50,082 bases of DNA from Candidatus Sodaliphilus limicaballi (GCA_018065815.1 JAGHSP010000256.1:1-50082), one strand, 5' to 3'; shown: positions 16,420-26,186, counted from the first letter of the stretch. Numbers and translations are program-made. Notes: generated by a model not told the origin, from the letters alone.

Positions 16420-18926
16420 TTCTCAACTTCTATGTTTTGCCAGAATTGTGTCACTTGCGCAGTAAGGCAGCCATTCGTGAATGACCAGTATATCTGCCAA
16501 TATATTGGGTGTTTCATGGTCATCACTGCCGCTGTTTCATCCAACGACCAGTCGAAAGCATCTATCTCTGCTTGCGTAAGACCATAGTTTTGACGCAACT
16601 CGTCCTTGGCTTCGTCGATTGTGCCGAATTTCTCTATATTGTCGAATGTGGTTATCCTGCTGGCAACAGGTCGATAAAGCCCGTTCACAAGTTGGGTCGT
16701 GTCAAGCTCTCCGTTGTTGACTATGCTCTGGCTAATGAAATACAAGCCGTTCGCGGCAGATGCGAGACTGGCATCGTGGTTGCTGTAAGAACCGCCGGAT
16801 ATCACGCCGTTGATGCTTTTCGCTTGATAGCGGTATATATTGACCGCGTTTGTCGTGGCCTCACTATGGTCTCCGTCTGACGTTGTGTCAAGTGAAATGA
16901 ACACCACACTACTTGAGTCAAACCGCTCTTCGGTCACATTGTTCCAGTTCATGCCATTAGGGCCAAGGTCATAGAGCATCTGCCCATTGTTGTTGAAATA
17001 CTTGAGCACAGCATAGCCATTGGCATCAACACCGAACTGAATGTTGCGCTGACCGCCCTGACCGTAAACGTCCATCGTACTGCCGGCTATCACGACACGA
17101 GCCTGTCCTTCGGTAGGACGGGTCTCAAGCCTTTTGACCACAAGATCATCGCTCACCTCGGTAGTCGCGGCACTAAGCAGGATTTTGTCGTCCTCGCCGT
17201 TAATATAGATGCCAATCTTGCGCAAGCCGGCAAGCACGTTTGTATTGATAACCTCAAGGGCGATGCTGTTGGCCGTCTGCGTGATCTTGCTCGTGGTCAT
17301 CTCCTGCACCGGTTCCCAGTCCCACACGCTGAACGACGACCCGCTGGCCTTGGCGGTCTTGCAACGCACAATATCGTTGTTGAATATCTCGCCACCGCTA
17401 TAGGCTTTGTCGGTGACGGTGTCATACCACTGCGTTTGTATGCTGTCATTGCCGGTGTCAACAATGGCGGGATAGGTGGCATTCACCCACAGGTCACCCT
17501 CATCATACGGGGCGCGGGGCTGCCCGACGAACACCCTCCGCTTGCCGTCGGCGGTGTCCTGCGCTCTGGCTGCCGCTTCCAGCGAGGCAAGCACGTCGCG
17601 GTCGGTAAGTTCATTCCAGGTCCAGACATTCTCCACCTGCTGCCACACCCACGCTCTGCCACCACCGCTCGACAGGGCTCCACGATTGTAGTACAGGTCG
17701 CCTTCATGCAAGGCCTTGGTGTCAGCATCTGTCCAGTCCACGGCTGGAGCGTTCTGCAACGTGGGGGCAACGTCGCCGAACCACATCTCTATCATCTGGT
17801 CGGCCTGGTCTTGGGCTGCGGTGACCATGCCCTCAAGGCTGCTCACCAGTTCATCAAGGCGCACCCTATTGCCGTTGCGGTCGGTCACTGTGATCCAGGA
17901 GCCATAAGGGCTTAACTGGGCCTCGGCAGTGGGTAGTGTGAAACTGTTGATGCCGGTATATATGCGCACATAGGGATTGCCCGTTCCGGCACCGGCTATC
18001 ACAATGGCGTTCTGGCGGCTGCTGTCGTTCTCATTGCCAAGCAGCACCACATGGTCACCGGCTTCGGGCCAGTCGCTCTCACTGGCATACTCTCCAGGCA
18101 GATTGCCCAGCGACACCCAGTCGTCACCAACGGCAACCACCTTGCGCCAGTAGTATTTGTTCTGCGTGTTCTTGCTCTGACGGTAATGAAACGTCTGGCA
18201 ACGGGCAAGGTCGCCAACCTCAAAGGTGCGCACCACCTGATTGCCGGCAGCGTCCTCGCGGTTGAAGTAGCATTTGTACCAGGGAACGACGCTCACGCCG
18301 TCCACAAGCACACCTTCTCCTGGCTCCACACGGCTCACGACCATCGATGCGGCACTGGCAACAATCACACCGCCCACATGGCTCATCTTCTGGATCTCTA
18401 GTTCCACGGCACTCAACTTCTGCCGCACATGCAACTGGTCAACCTCCAGCTGCCAGTTGCCATCAGCGTCTTTCGTGAGACCGAAGCCGGTACCGCCGGC
18501 CTCATAGTCGCCGCTGTCGATGCCCTCGGGGAGGTGTACCCTGGCTTGTGCCGTGTCTTCTACGTCCTTGCGCAGGAATTTGTCCCACGCATCGCTGTCG
18601 GCACTCAACGACTTGGCCTCATCGGCCACGCCGGCCTCGTCGGCATAGCCGGCCTTGACCTTGCCCTGCTCGCTCTCATCGGCATCCTCGGCTTTCTGGC
18701 GCAGCAGCAGGTAGCCATCCACTTCGCTCAGCGAGTCAAGCAGGGGCTTGTTGGCATGGCTGTGCGCTTGGGCCGCAAGTTCGGCACTCTCTGTTGCGCT
18801 GCTCTCACTTTGGCCGCCAACGGTCACACTGCCGCCACCGCCGGAACCGGATGTCCCCTGACGGCGTTTGCTTCTCGGTTGGGCTGTGCGCTCAACGGTT
18901 GTAACTGTATATTGTTTCTTGCTCAT
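16416..18926 (-). CDS. Distal tail / central fibre protein
   Basis: The 836-residue protein has a low-complexity N-terminus (KRRQGTSGSGGGGSVTVGG), an Ala/Ser-rich helical stretch, and a long beta-rich body with repeated Trp-containing segments. The phrase EGDLWVNATYP is typical of Siphoviridae tail-tip proteins. It lies directly after the other tail protein and before the fibre genes, as host-specificity proteins do. It probably forms the central tail fibre or baseplate hub on which the DGR-varied fibre is mounted. Exact family is not recognised. Confidence 0.65.
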   Translation of the reverse strand: MSKKQYTVTTVERTAQPRSKRRQGTSGSGGGGSVTVGGQSESSATESAELAAQAHSHANKPLLDSLSEVDGYLLLRQKAEDADESEQGKVKAGYADEAGVADEAKSLSADSDAWDKFLRKDVEDTAQARVHLPEGIDSGDYEAGGTGFGLTKDADGNWQLEVDQLHVRQKLSAVELEIQKMSHVGGVIVASAASMVVSRVEPGEGVLVDGVSVVPWYKCYFNREDAAGNQVVRTFEVGDLARCQTFHYRQSKNTQNKYYWRKVVAVGDDWVSLGNLPGEYASESDWPEAGDHVVLLGNENDSSRQNAIVIAGAGTGNPYVRIYTGINSFTLPTAEAQLSPYGSWITVTDRNGNRVRLDELVSSLEGMVTAAQDQADQMIEMWFGDVAPTLQNAPAVDWTDADTKALHEGDLYYNRGALSSGGGRAWVWQQVENVWTWNELTDRDVLASLEAAARAQDTADGKRRVFVGQPRAPYDEGDLWVNATYPAIVDTGNDSIQTQWYDTVTDKAYSGGEIFNNDIVRCKTAKASGSSFSVWDWEPVQEMTTSKITQTANSIALEVINTNVLAGLRKIGIYINGEDDKILLSAATTEVSDDLVVKRLETRPTEGQARVVIAGSTMDVYGQGGQRNIQFGVDANGYAVLKYFNNNGQMLYDLGPNGMNWNNVTEERFDSSSVVFISLDTTSDGDHSEATTNAVNIYRYQAKSINGVISGGSYSNHDASLASAANGLYFISQSIVNNGELDTTQLVNGLYRPVASRITTFDNIEKFGTIDEAKDELRQNYGLTQAEIDAFDWSLDETAAVMTMKHPIYWQIYWSFTNGCLTAQVTQFWQNIEVEK

Positions 18927-18938
18927 TGTCCCTTGTCG

Positions 18939-21080
18939 TTAGTTGTTTTCCCATTCTATGCCCTCGTAGTTGTCCTCGCTCACCTCACACAGCAGCACCT
19001 CGCTCTTGTCCTCCACAAGGGTCTGAACCTCGCTAAGCACCATGTAGCGACCCTCACTGGTGGCATCGGTCAAGGCGCGCATCTCATGCAGCAGACGCAC
19101 ACTGCCGCCCAGAGTCTGGTGTCGGCTGCCGTACTGGCTGTAGGCGGTCCCTATCAGCAGACGCTCCACGCGGTCGTTCACTCCGGCACGGCCCAGGGTG
19201 CGCACAGGTGAGGCGTTGCTGTCAAGCAGCACGCCCTTGCAGTTGGGCAGGAAACGGCGGGTTCCTGTAGTGCCCACGCTGGTGTCAATCTCGAGGGTCT
19301 CCTGAGCGGCACGCAACAGCCATGCGCTGTCCTCCACATCGTTCTGCTCGGTCTTGGTGCCGTCGGCTTTCACAATCTCGATGGTCGGGGCTTTATACAT
19401 CAGCCAGCGCAGACGCGAGTAGATGTCCTTCTCCTCACGCTTGTAGTCGAACTGGTACAGACCGCGGCCCACCTCAAGTTCAAGCCAGCCGGCCACAGGC
19501 GGCAGTTTGATGTACTCGCCCTCGCCCATCGCGGTGAACCGTTTGGGCAGGCCACCACGATAGTAGCCGATAATCGGGCGGTTCTTTTTCCAGCCGCCCA
19601 GGCCGCTCGCGCTCTTGCGGTCTTCCTGGTCATAGTAGCATAGCCACATGCAGCCCCAAGCGCCGTCACCGGCAACCCAGCCGCTGTTCTGTGCCGTATG
19701 CTCCCAGCCGTTGCTCTCCTGCACGCCGTTGTTCTCGTAGTGGTAAAGCACCGTGCCGTTGGCGTCACGAAGGCGGAGCATCACGGGGACGTAGGCGAAG
19801 TTCACCCAGTCTTTCAGGCGCTGCCAGTTGCCTTCCTCGTTCTCCTTGGCCTCGCTCTCGAAGGGGTTGTATCTCACGTCGGCGAGGACGCTCAGCGTCA
19901 CCTTCAACTGATGATAGATGCTGTTGCCTTGACCCACCCACACTCTGCCGCTGGTGATGATTGGCACGGCCACACATTGGCCGTTCTGCATCGCCCTGGG
20001 CATGCTGTTGTTGCAGTGCAGCGTGTTATAGCCATAGGCTGTGCTGCCGCGGTACGCCCACAACACACCAGCCTCGTCGCTGCCGCTCCACACGCTGTCT
20101 ATCCTGTACCACTTGGCGCCGTTCTGCAGGGTAAGGCCAAGGCCGTCCTGCTCGCCGTAGGTCAGCTTGAAACCCTCGGCGGCCTCATTCCAGTTGTTGC
20201 CGGTCATGAATGTAGTGGAGGCTACGCGGCCTTTCAGCACATCGTCATGGTCCACGCTGCCGTCGATCAGCTTGCTGTCACCGTATGGCGAGAAGGTCAC
20301 CTTCATATTGTTATATACTTTGTCAACGCCAAGCACGCCGTCATCGGCAAGCCACTCGACCTGGCGGGTGGGTGCCTTGGTGGCCAATGAGTGGAGGTCC
20401 TGGAGCCACAGCCTGCCGCCTTTCTGGGTAATCCGCAAGGCGAGAGGTTGAAGCACGGCTTCAAGAACCTCGCGCAAGGTCATCGCCTCGCCGTCCTCGT
20501 CATAGAAGTTGGCGGCATTGACTTTCAGGGTGGAGAGGTCTATCGGGGTGTCATCGTTGCCACTGCTGTAGGAGCACAGGGAGTGCTGCAGCTGCAAGCC
20601 GCTCACGTTCACACCGCACTCACTGATGCAGTGGTCTATCACACCTCGCACGGTCCACAGGCCCTCGCCGCTCCATTTCAAGCGGTCAAGCACAGCGAGG
20701 TCGCTGAAGGTCACGGCAACCTCATAGTCGCTCACCCAGGTGTAAGGCTCCTCATAGAGCTCGGTGTCAAGCACGCCGCTCCAGTACAACGAGCCGTTGC
20801 GGTACACGTCACAGCGCACCGTCCCCACCTCCACCTGCCACAGCCACAGGAACTCCCTGTCCCTCTCGCTCAGCAGGGTCAAAGTCAAGGAACTGCCAGC
20901 AACCGGGTCGAGCTTGCCCACCTCACCCCATTCTATCACCGCGGCACCATCGCGAAGCAGGGCCACGTCGCGGCGTTTGTCCAGCATGTCACCGAGGCTG
21001 CTCTTCACATGGATGTCCCACACGGTCTCGCGCTCGCTCCTGATCCTGGCGCTGTATATCGTTTGCATTGCTCTTGCCAT
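18939..21080 (-). CDS. Tail tip / tail-associated protein
   Basis: The 713-residue protein begins MARAMQTIYSARIRSERETVWDIHVKSSLGDM and has a hub-like N-terminal beta domain. Its position directly downstream of the tape measure gene matches distal tail (Dit/Tal-type) proteins of siphophages. Pieces such as MLRLRDANGTVLYHYENN suggest carbohydrate-binding-like beta folds in the C-terminal half. No peptidase motif was recognised. The function, tail tip attached to the tape measure end, is inferred from order. Confidence 0.65.
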   Translation of the reverse strand: MARAMQTIYSARIRSERETVWDIHVKSSLGDMLDKRRDVALLRDGAAVIEWGEVGKLDPVAGSSLTLTLLSERDREFLWLWQVEVGTVRCDVYRNGSLYWSGVLDTELYEEPYTWVSDYEVAVTFSDLAVLDRLKWSGEGLWTVRGVIDHCISECGVNVSGLQLQHSLCSYSSGNDDTPIDLSTLKVNAANFYDEDGEAMTLREVLEAVLQPLALRITQKGGRLWLQDLHSLATKAPTRQVEWLADDGVLGVDKVYNNMKVTFSPYGDSKLIDGSVDHDDVLKGRVASTTFMTGNNWNEAAEGFKLTYGEQDGLGLTLQNGAKWYRIDSVWSGSDEAGVLWAYRGSTAYGYNTLHCNNSMPRAMQNGQCVAVPIITSGRVWVGQGNSIYHQLKVTLSVLADVRYNPFESEAKENEEGNWQRLKDWVNFAYVPVMLRLRDANGTVLYHYENNGVQESNGWEHTAQNSGWVAGDGAWGCMWLCYYDQEDRKSASGLGGWKKNRPIIGYYRGGLPKRFTAMGEGEYIKLPPVAGWLELEVGRGLYQFDYKREEKDIYSRLRWLMYKAPTIEIVKADGTKTEQNDVEDSAWLLRAAQETLEIDTSVGTTGTRRFLPNCKGVLLDSNASPVRTLGRAGVNDRVERLLIGTAYSQYGSRHQTLGGSVRLLHEMRALTDATSEGRYMVLSEVQTLVEDKSEVLLCEVSEDNYEGIEWENN

Positions 21081-21098
21081 GGTCTCTCTGTTTAGTTG

Positions 21099-24000
21099 TT
21101 ATTTGGTGCGGGCTTGATGGGTGGTCTCTTTCTTCAAGATGCCCACCAGGGTGCGCCCCTCAATCTTGAACACAACGCGGCCTCCACCTAAACCGCCCAC
21201 ATCGGCAAGCATTCCTTTCAACTTGCTCAACGGGGCAACTACCTCGGGGTTATTGCTCGCTCCGGCATACTCACCGAACAAACCCAAAGTCGGACCGTAG
21301 GCCAGACAGCCGTCGGCAAACTTCGGCAAGGCGAAAAGCAGACCAAGCATCGTGGCCACCATGCCGGCACCGATGGCGATACCCACCCATGGTATGCTTG
21401 CATGGGCTTTCATGGTCTCGGCGGCAGCGGCGGCAACAGCACTGTTGGCTTCAACGATGTTGGCTTCGGCTACACTGGTGGTGGCACCCACCTCCATGGC
21501 CGCCCCTTCAGTGACAGTTGCTGCCTCAACAGCCTTAGCGGCTGTGTGGCCTTGTGTTGCCATGGTCAGCATCTGGATTATCTCGATGATGCCGGAAAAG
21601 GAGTCATACAACTGCAGCACACCGTCTATCACAGCCGTCACCTTCTGCCAGGCATCGCCGTTGCCTTTCAATGCGTCTGTGATGCCTTCAACGCTGTCTC
21701 CCACGCCTTTCAGACTCGACCAGCCTTTCTTCACTGTGTCCATCGACTTCACGCTCTCTTTGCGCCACTTCTCATATATCTTGATCAGTTCCTCGATGTC
21801 CTTCCGCTGAGCACCGGTCACGGGGTTCTCGGTGTCGCTCAACATCATCTGCAGGTCACGGATCTTCTCCGTCAAAGCGTCGAAGCCCATGCCGCTAACC
21901 TTCACACGATACTCGCGACCGCTCAAAGCATTCGTCGCATTGGCATCGCGCAACTGTTCCTGCAGGTCAGTTCCTCGCAGCATTGCCGCACGCTTGCGCT
22001 CTAATGCCGCAATCGTCTTGCCTATGTTGTCAACCTCCTCGCCAGTGGCTTTTTTCTGCTTGGCCTGATAGTAAGTGACGGCTTCATCAAGTTTCTCCAT
22101 CGTATCAAGCGTGGCAATCTCGCCTGGCTTCTTCAACTCGGCAAGAGCCTCATCCCAAGTCTGGCGCAACTCATTCAGCGCATTGATGCGTTGCTGTATG
22201 CTGGCACGGTCTTTCTCACTCGAGGTGTTGAGCAGGTCAGTATAATATGCGAGTTCCTTGTCAAGTTGCTCGTAGGTTGCAATCTCTTTTATGGCCAACT
22301 CCTTATGGCCAGAACGCTCCAAGGTCTTACGCAATCTTTCCAGCCTCTCAATCTCGGCATCTATTCCGCCTATCGTCTCGGCGGTGGCACGTTTGCGTAG
22401 GCTCTGCTGGTAAGTGATCTCAGCGTCGATGTCCTCCAATGATTTGAGTTGGGCGGGACGCTGCATCTCGGCGCGTTGCTGTTCCAGCTTGTCAATCTCG
22501 GCATCAATGCCGGCAATATTCTCTTTGTTGGCGTGCTTGCGCAGGGCTTGCTGGTATGCGAGGGCATCGTCGATGTCCTGGATGGTTTTCAGTTCCTCGG
22601 GAACCATCGCCTTCTTCTGCAGGGTCTCTATCAGGTCGAGTTCGGCACGGTAAGCGACAATCTTCTTGGCTATCTCTGCACGCTCGGTCTCGCTGGCATC
22701 GACATACTCGTTCTGCGCATCACTGATGAGCTTGTTGAGTTCCTGCTGGCGCGTCTTCTCCTTATCGGTGTTGGTGTTGTTTTTGTTCTTATCGCCCTTG
22801 GAGCTACCGCCTGATCCTGCGCCGCCACCTGTCGGCGGAGCCGGACGATTAGGGTTGCCCATGACTGGCATCTTAATGTTGCCACTCTCCTTAACAAGGG
22901 CTTGCATCTGACCTTTGAGGTTGTTAATGCGCTTGATATTGGCGTTATATGCCTCTTGGGCCTTCTGTTGGTCTGATTTATCGTACACCGTTTTAGAACC
23001 AGGATACCACTTGCCATCAGCATCGGTGTAACCATTATCCCAATCAACCTCTGTGTGGCTTTTTCTGGTGGTGCTATAATACCGCGTGGAGCCATCCTCA
23101 TTATGGGTGATGTCATAGTTTGCCTGCTCAGCTTGTGCAATCTGATTGGCGAGCATTCGGGTGCGAGCCTCGATGATCATCTGCTTGCAGTAAGCCTCAC
23201 TGTTGGCGACAAGAGCCTTGTACCAATCGGCAACACTGGAGAAATAGCCCATGGTTGCGCCATAGGTGTTGTTCAGTTCATCGACAATCTTCTTCTCGTC
23301 GGCTTTAGAACCTTTGAAGTCCTTGGTCTTGGCTATATTCATCTCCAGTTCTGCGCGGAGGTTCTCGAGGGTCTTCTTCTCTTGATCGCGCATTTGGTCG
23401 GCGGCCTCACTCTCACGCTTGGCTCGTTCCTCGGCATCTATGAGGCTGCGGGTCTTGTCATCCAGTTCGTCCGTCTCATCGCCAAGGCTGGAGAATAACG
23501 CCACCAAGCCGGTGATAACTGCCGAGAGTCCCATGGTGAGGGCGGCATAGAGTGCTATGGTGGCCACGGTCAACGCTGTGGTAGATACGGTAGCGGAACC
23601 TGTGGCAGCGGTCAGCATGTTACGGGCAACGGTGGAGATGCGCTCATGCAGGGTTGCCAAGGCGGTAGCCGCTGCACCTGAACGTTGAGCCACTGCAAAG
23701 GATCTAATAGCTGCCGTCGCGGTTCCGAGGGCTTTGCCGAGCAACATGATGCCGGTTATTGCCTGCCCACCGATGGCTATAAATGTAAGGTACGGCTGTA
23801 TGGTGCTGGCAATACTACCCGCCCAGTCAAACATCGTGCTGAGCTGGTTACGCAGCATCTGGGTGACGCTCTCACCACTGCCAGCCATATTCTCGAAGGC
23901 TTGCTCAATGGTGCCCTCGCTGCCAGCCATCGCGTCAACGTTCTCGCTGAACTTGCTGGCGAGCTCACCGGTCAACGGGGTGAGAGCACGCAACGACTCA

Positions 24001-24923
24001 GCACTACCGAACAACTTGCCGTATATTTCCTCCTTGAGCATGTTGTGGGCACTGGCATACTTGGTGATGTCGGCATCCAACTGGGTCAAGAAGTTGCGCA
24101 TACCACCTTGTGCACGGATGGCGGCTGCATCAAACTGGATGCCCATCTCCTGCGCCATCTTGGTCGCTTCACTCGATGGTTTGACAAGAGCGGTGAAAAC
24201 AGCGGCAAGTTGGGTGCTGACTTCGGCGGTGTTACCAGATACACCGGTAAGGGTTGCAAAAGTGGCCATCAATTCATCGATACTCACGCCAAGCGTGGCA
24301 GCGTTACCGCTCACACGAGGCAAGGCAGCCGCCAACTGCTCGAAACTGGTCACACCGTTCTTGGCGGTCATCTGTATCTTATCCTGAATCTCTCCTGCTT
24401 TATCCCACTCGAGACCATAGTTCTTAATGATGGTGCTGGTGACGGTAACAGTTTGACCAAGGTCGGCGATACCACCCACACTGGCTTTAGCACTCTGCTC
24501 AAGAAATGCTATCCAGTTATTTTCAGGGACTCCGTTACTGATGACCTGGTACAAACCGGCAGACAACTCCTCTTTGGTCTTGGGTATCTCATTGCCAAGT
24601 GCGGCAACCTGGTCTTTAAGTTTGCCCAAGTCCTCAGCATTCTTGCCGGCCATCGTGTTCACGGCTCGCATTCCTTTGTCAAATGAGTTCCAGTCATCGG
24701 CAAGGCCATTTACGGACGAGCATAGACGATCGACCACATTGGTAAGCGCATCAACCATCATGCTGGTAGATGCCAATGAGGTCATCTTCTCCGCACTCAG
24801 CTTCGCCTCTTTGCCAACCTCAACAAGCGCGTCACGAAGTTCACCTGTACTTACAGTCACATCATGAAGCACCTTCTGACCATTGGTTTCAAGTTCAATC
24901 TTGAATTTTACCGTCTTGTCCAT
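21099..24923 (-). CDS. Phage tail tape measure protein
   Basis: The 1274-residue protein is the longest helical gene of the late operon and lies just after the tail chaperones. The N-terminal third has the TP901-type tape-measure core, seen in NTMAGKNAEDLGKLKDQVAAL and ITSFEQ-like repeats. Hydrophobic segments follow at about 375-410 and 450-480 and near residue 1190-1215 (VGIAIGAGMVATMLGLLFAL). Long coiled-coil repeats fill 600-1000, with recurring LEDIDAEITYQQSLRKRA-like units of about 45 residues. The product sets tail length and is probably ejected through the host membrane. At about 1.5 Å per residue the tail would be roughly 190 nm. Confidence 0.93.
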   Translation of the reverse strand: MDKTVKFKIELETNGQKVLHDVTVSTGELRDALVEVGKEAKLSAEKMTSLASTSMMVDALTNVVDRLCSSVNGLADDWNSFDKGMRAVNTMAGKNAEDLGKLKDQVAALGNEIPKTKEELSAGLYQVISNGVPENNWIAFLEQSAKASVGGIADLGQTVTVTSTIIKNYGLEWDKAGEIQDKIQMTAKNGVTSFEQLAAALPRVSGNAATLGVSIDELMATFATLTGVSGNTAEVSTQLAAVFTALVKPSSEATKMAQEMGIQFDAAAIRAQGGMRNFLTQLDADITKYASAHNMLKEEIYGKLFGSAESLRALTPLTGELASKFSENVDAMAGSEGTIEQAFENMAGSGESVTQMLRNQLSTMFDWAGSIASTIQPYLTFIAIGGQAITGIMLLGKALGTATAAIRSFAVAQRSGAAATALATLHERISTVARNMLTAATGSATVSTTALTVATIALYAALTMGLSAVITGLVALFSSLGDETDELDDKTRSLIDAEERAKRESEAADQMRDQEKKTLENLRAELEMNIAKTKDFKGSKADEKKIVDELNNTYGATMGYFSSVADWYKALVANSEAYCKQMIIEARTRMLANQIAQAEQANYDITHNEDGSTRYYSTTRKSHTEVDWDNGYTDADGKWYPGSKTVYDKSDQQKAQEAYNANIKRINNLKGQMQALVKESGNIKMPVMGNPNRPAPPTGGGAGSGGSSKGDKNKNNTNTDKEKTRQQELNKLISDAQNEYVDASETERAEIAKKIVAYRAELDLIETLQKKAMVPEELKTIQDIDDALAYQQALRKHANKENIAGIDAEIDKLEQQRAEMQRPAQLKSLEDIDAEITYQQSLRKRATAETIGGIDAEIERLERLRKTLERSGHKELAIKEIATYEQLDKELAYYTDLLNTSSEKDRASIQQRINALNELRQTWDEALAELKKPGEIATLDTMEKLDEAVTYYQAKQKKATGEEVDNIGKTIAALERKRAAMLRGTDLQEQLRDANATNALSGREYRVKVSGMGFDALTEKIRDLQMMLSDTENPVTGAQRKDIEELIKIYEKWRKESVKSMDTVKKGWSSLKGVGDSVEGITDALKGNGDAWQKVTAVIDGVLQLYDSFSGIIEIIQMLTMATQGHTAAKAVEAATVTEGAAMEVGATTSVAEANIVEANSAVAAAAAETMKAHASIPWVGIAIGAGMVATMLGLLFALPKFADGCLAYGPTLGLFGEYAGASNNPEVVAPLSKLKGMLADVGGLGGGRVVFKIEGRTLVGILKKETTHQARTK

Positions 24924-24954
24924 TTTGTCATTTCAATTAAACTTTGTATATTTG
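24924..24954 (+). promoter_or_regulatory. Bacteroidetes-type promoter for the 39-aa membrane peptide
   Basis: TTTG (24924-24927), 19 bp, then TATATTTG (24947-24954) on the plus strand. This is an exact match to the TTTG-N19-TAnnTTTG layout. The ATG at 24987 lies 32 bp downstream. The promoter overlaps the first codons of the tape measure gene on the other strand. Confidence 0.7.
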
Positions 24955-24986
24955 CACCAGTCAAAACAATGTAAAGCATTATCGAC

Positions 24987-25106
24987 ATGGGTCCATATAT
25001 TGCCATATTATGTATGATTGTTGGCGGTATCCTTGGCTATTTCATTTTCAAAGGCCAATGGGATGAGGCTGAACACGGGAAACGTCACGGCAAAGAGCAC
25101 CGTTAA
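24987..25106 (+). CDS. 39-residue single-pass membrane peptide (possible moron)
   Basis: The frame runs from ATG 24987 to TAA 25104-25106 and encodes a hydrophobic N-terminal helix (MGPYIAILCMIVGGILGYFI) followed by a charged tail ending GKRHGKEHR. It is on the strand opposite to the late operon, in the gap between the tape measure and tail chaperone genes. Its own consensus promoter sits upstream, and its stop overlaps the end of the chaperone frame by four bases. Such placement is typical of moron genes expressed from the prophage. It might be a superinfection-exclusion or membrane-stress peptide, or a type I toxin-like peptide; the function is unknown. Confidence 0.55.
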   Translation: MGPYIAILCMIVGGILGYFIFKGQWDEAEHGKRHGKEHR

Positions 25107-25384
25107 CCGATGCCGTATCGCCTCTTCGCTGCCTCATAACGCGCACGCTGCTCCTCGGCACTCAGTTGCCGCTCGGGCGGCGTTTCTTGTTTCTTCTCCC
25201 ATGGGAACACGCACACGTCCTCTGCCTTGAGTTGTTTCTTGCTCCACGGCTGCAACATGCACACCGCCAACCAGCGGCTGCGCTCCCACTCGCCGCGCTC
25301 GACAGTCTCAGCACGCTTGCGCCACTGCTCGGCCACCTGCCAAAACTCAGCCGGGGTGCACCGGGCAAAGTCATCAATGCTCAT
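25103..25384 (-). CDS. Second tail assembly chaperone (frameshift extension, T-like)
   Basis: The 93-codon frame starts MSIDDFARCTPAEFWQVAEQW, the usual sequence of the downstream partner of the lambda G/T pair. Its frame is open well upstream of the ATG, through EVADIEELLGLALGCIG, back to the A9 run in the preceding gene. It is therefore probably made mainly as the C-terminal part of a -1 frameshift fusion of roughly 210 residues. The fusion would bind the tape measure while the shorter product binds tail tube subunits. Tail chaperone identity comes from order and from the frameshift. Confidence 0.8.
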   Translation of the reverse strand: MSIDDFARCTPAEFWQVAEQWRKRAETVERGEWERSRWLAVCMLQPWSKKQLKAEDVCVFPWEKKQETPPERQLSAEEQRARYEAAKRRYGIG

Positions 25385-25428
25385 CCCGATGCACCCCAGC
25401 GCAAGTCCTAACAGTTCCTCGATGTCGG

Positions 25429-25734
25429 CTACTTCGCCGCCTTCTTCACCGTTTTTTTTTCAGCGCCCGAAGCCATGCTGGCATAGAAGGAGTTCATCTC
25501 CTGGGCATCCAGCGAGTCGGCAAACTCCTCAAGAGTCAGCCCAAACTCCACACCGTCGGCCTTGCATGCGCTCAGCACGCACAGGTACAGCAGCGTCAGC
25601 AGTTCCTCCATGTCACCCTCGTTCAGGGCACTCACGTCATGTCCGGTCTCGCGCTTGAAGCGGAGCAGCGCACCCATGGTCACGCGGCACGGATATTCCT
25701 TGCCTCCTATGATAATCTTGGTCTTCATAGTCAT
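25429..25734 (-). CDS. Tail assembly chaperone (G-like)
   Basis: The 101-residue acidic protein MTMKTKIIIGGKEYPCRVTM lies between the tail tube and tape measure genes. Its C-terminus (GAEKKTVKKAAK) contains the A9 slippery run that allows -1 slipping into the next frame. Its start overlaps the stop of the tail tube gene (TAATG), so the two are translationally coupled. In the lambda model this shorter product recruits tail tube protein to the tape measure. No catalytic role is expected. Confidence 0.8.
   Translation of the reverse strand: MTMKTKIIIGGKEYPCRVTMGALLRFKRETGHDVSALNEGDMEELLTLLYLCVLSACKADGVEFGLTLEEFADSLDAQEMNSFYASMASGAEKKTVKKAAK
25452..25460 (-). other. A9 programmed -1 frameshift site
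   Basis: On the minus strand GAA AAA AAA ACG contains nine consecutive A. A -1 slip there gives AAC GGT GAA GAA GGC in the new frame and joins the G-like gene to the T-like frame. The peptide at the joint (EVADIEELLGLALGC) looks conserved and coding. It is the position where siphophages place this signal. Confidence 0.75.
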
Positions 25735-26180
25735 TAACCGTTACTGCCAGCGGGCACATGAGGCGTGATGGCGCCACTGTTCTCGAGTGTGATGCTGTAC
25801 TTCTCGTCGTCGCCGGCCTGGCCGTCGTTCTCCAATGAGGTGATGACATAGTCGCCCTCGTAATACTTGGTGTTCTCCTCGCCGCGGTACGCGTAGCGGG
25901 CCTTGACGGGCTTGGCGGCAAGCCAGGCCTCTTTCAGGGTGGGCAAGCCCACCTTCTGCGCTGCATCGTCACCATCGTACACAAAGCCGTCGGCCTGGAT
26001 GCTCTCGGCAAGGCTCTTGATATATTTCTCTTTCCACTTGCCGCTTGACGCTTCTTTAGTCACGCGCTCGCCAGTCTCGCTCGAGTCGCTGATCTTGCAA
26101 CCGGTAGAGTGGCCTAAGGGCAAGAACGTCTCGTCAATGACAAAGCCCAAAATCAGGTCGGTTCCATCTCTGTATGCCAT
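25734..26180 (-). CDS. Major tail tube protein
   Basis: The 148-residue protein is beta-rich (MAYRDGTDLILGFVIDETFLPLGHSTGCKI) with a C-terminal stretch of proline and glycine. It stands directly before the tail chaperone pair, the usual place of the tail tube gene. It should polymerise into the inner tube of a long flexible tail. No contractile sheath gene is visible, so the tail is probably non-contractile, unlike that of Mu itself. Confidence 0.8.
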   Translation of the reverse strand: MAYRDGTDLILGFVIDETFLPLGHSTGCKISDSSETGERVTKEASSGKWKEKYIKSLAESIQADGFVYDGDDAAQKVGLPTLKEAWLAAKPVKARYAYRGEENTKYYEGDYVITSLENDGQAGDDEKYSITLENSGAITPHVPAGSNG

Positions 26181-26186
26181 AATTAT

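Noticed and set aside
16416..18926. A second VR in other tail genes
   Set aside because: I looked for the TR end sequence and the Asn/Tyr-rich motif in the other tail genes and saw no copy; only the fibre gene carries it.
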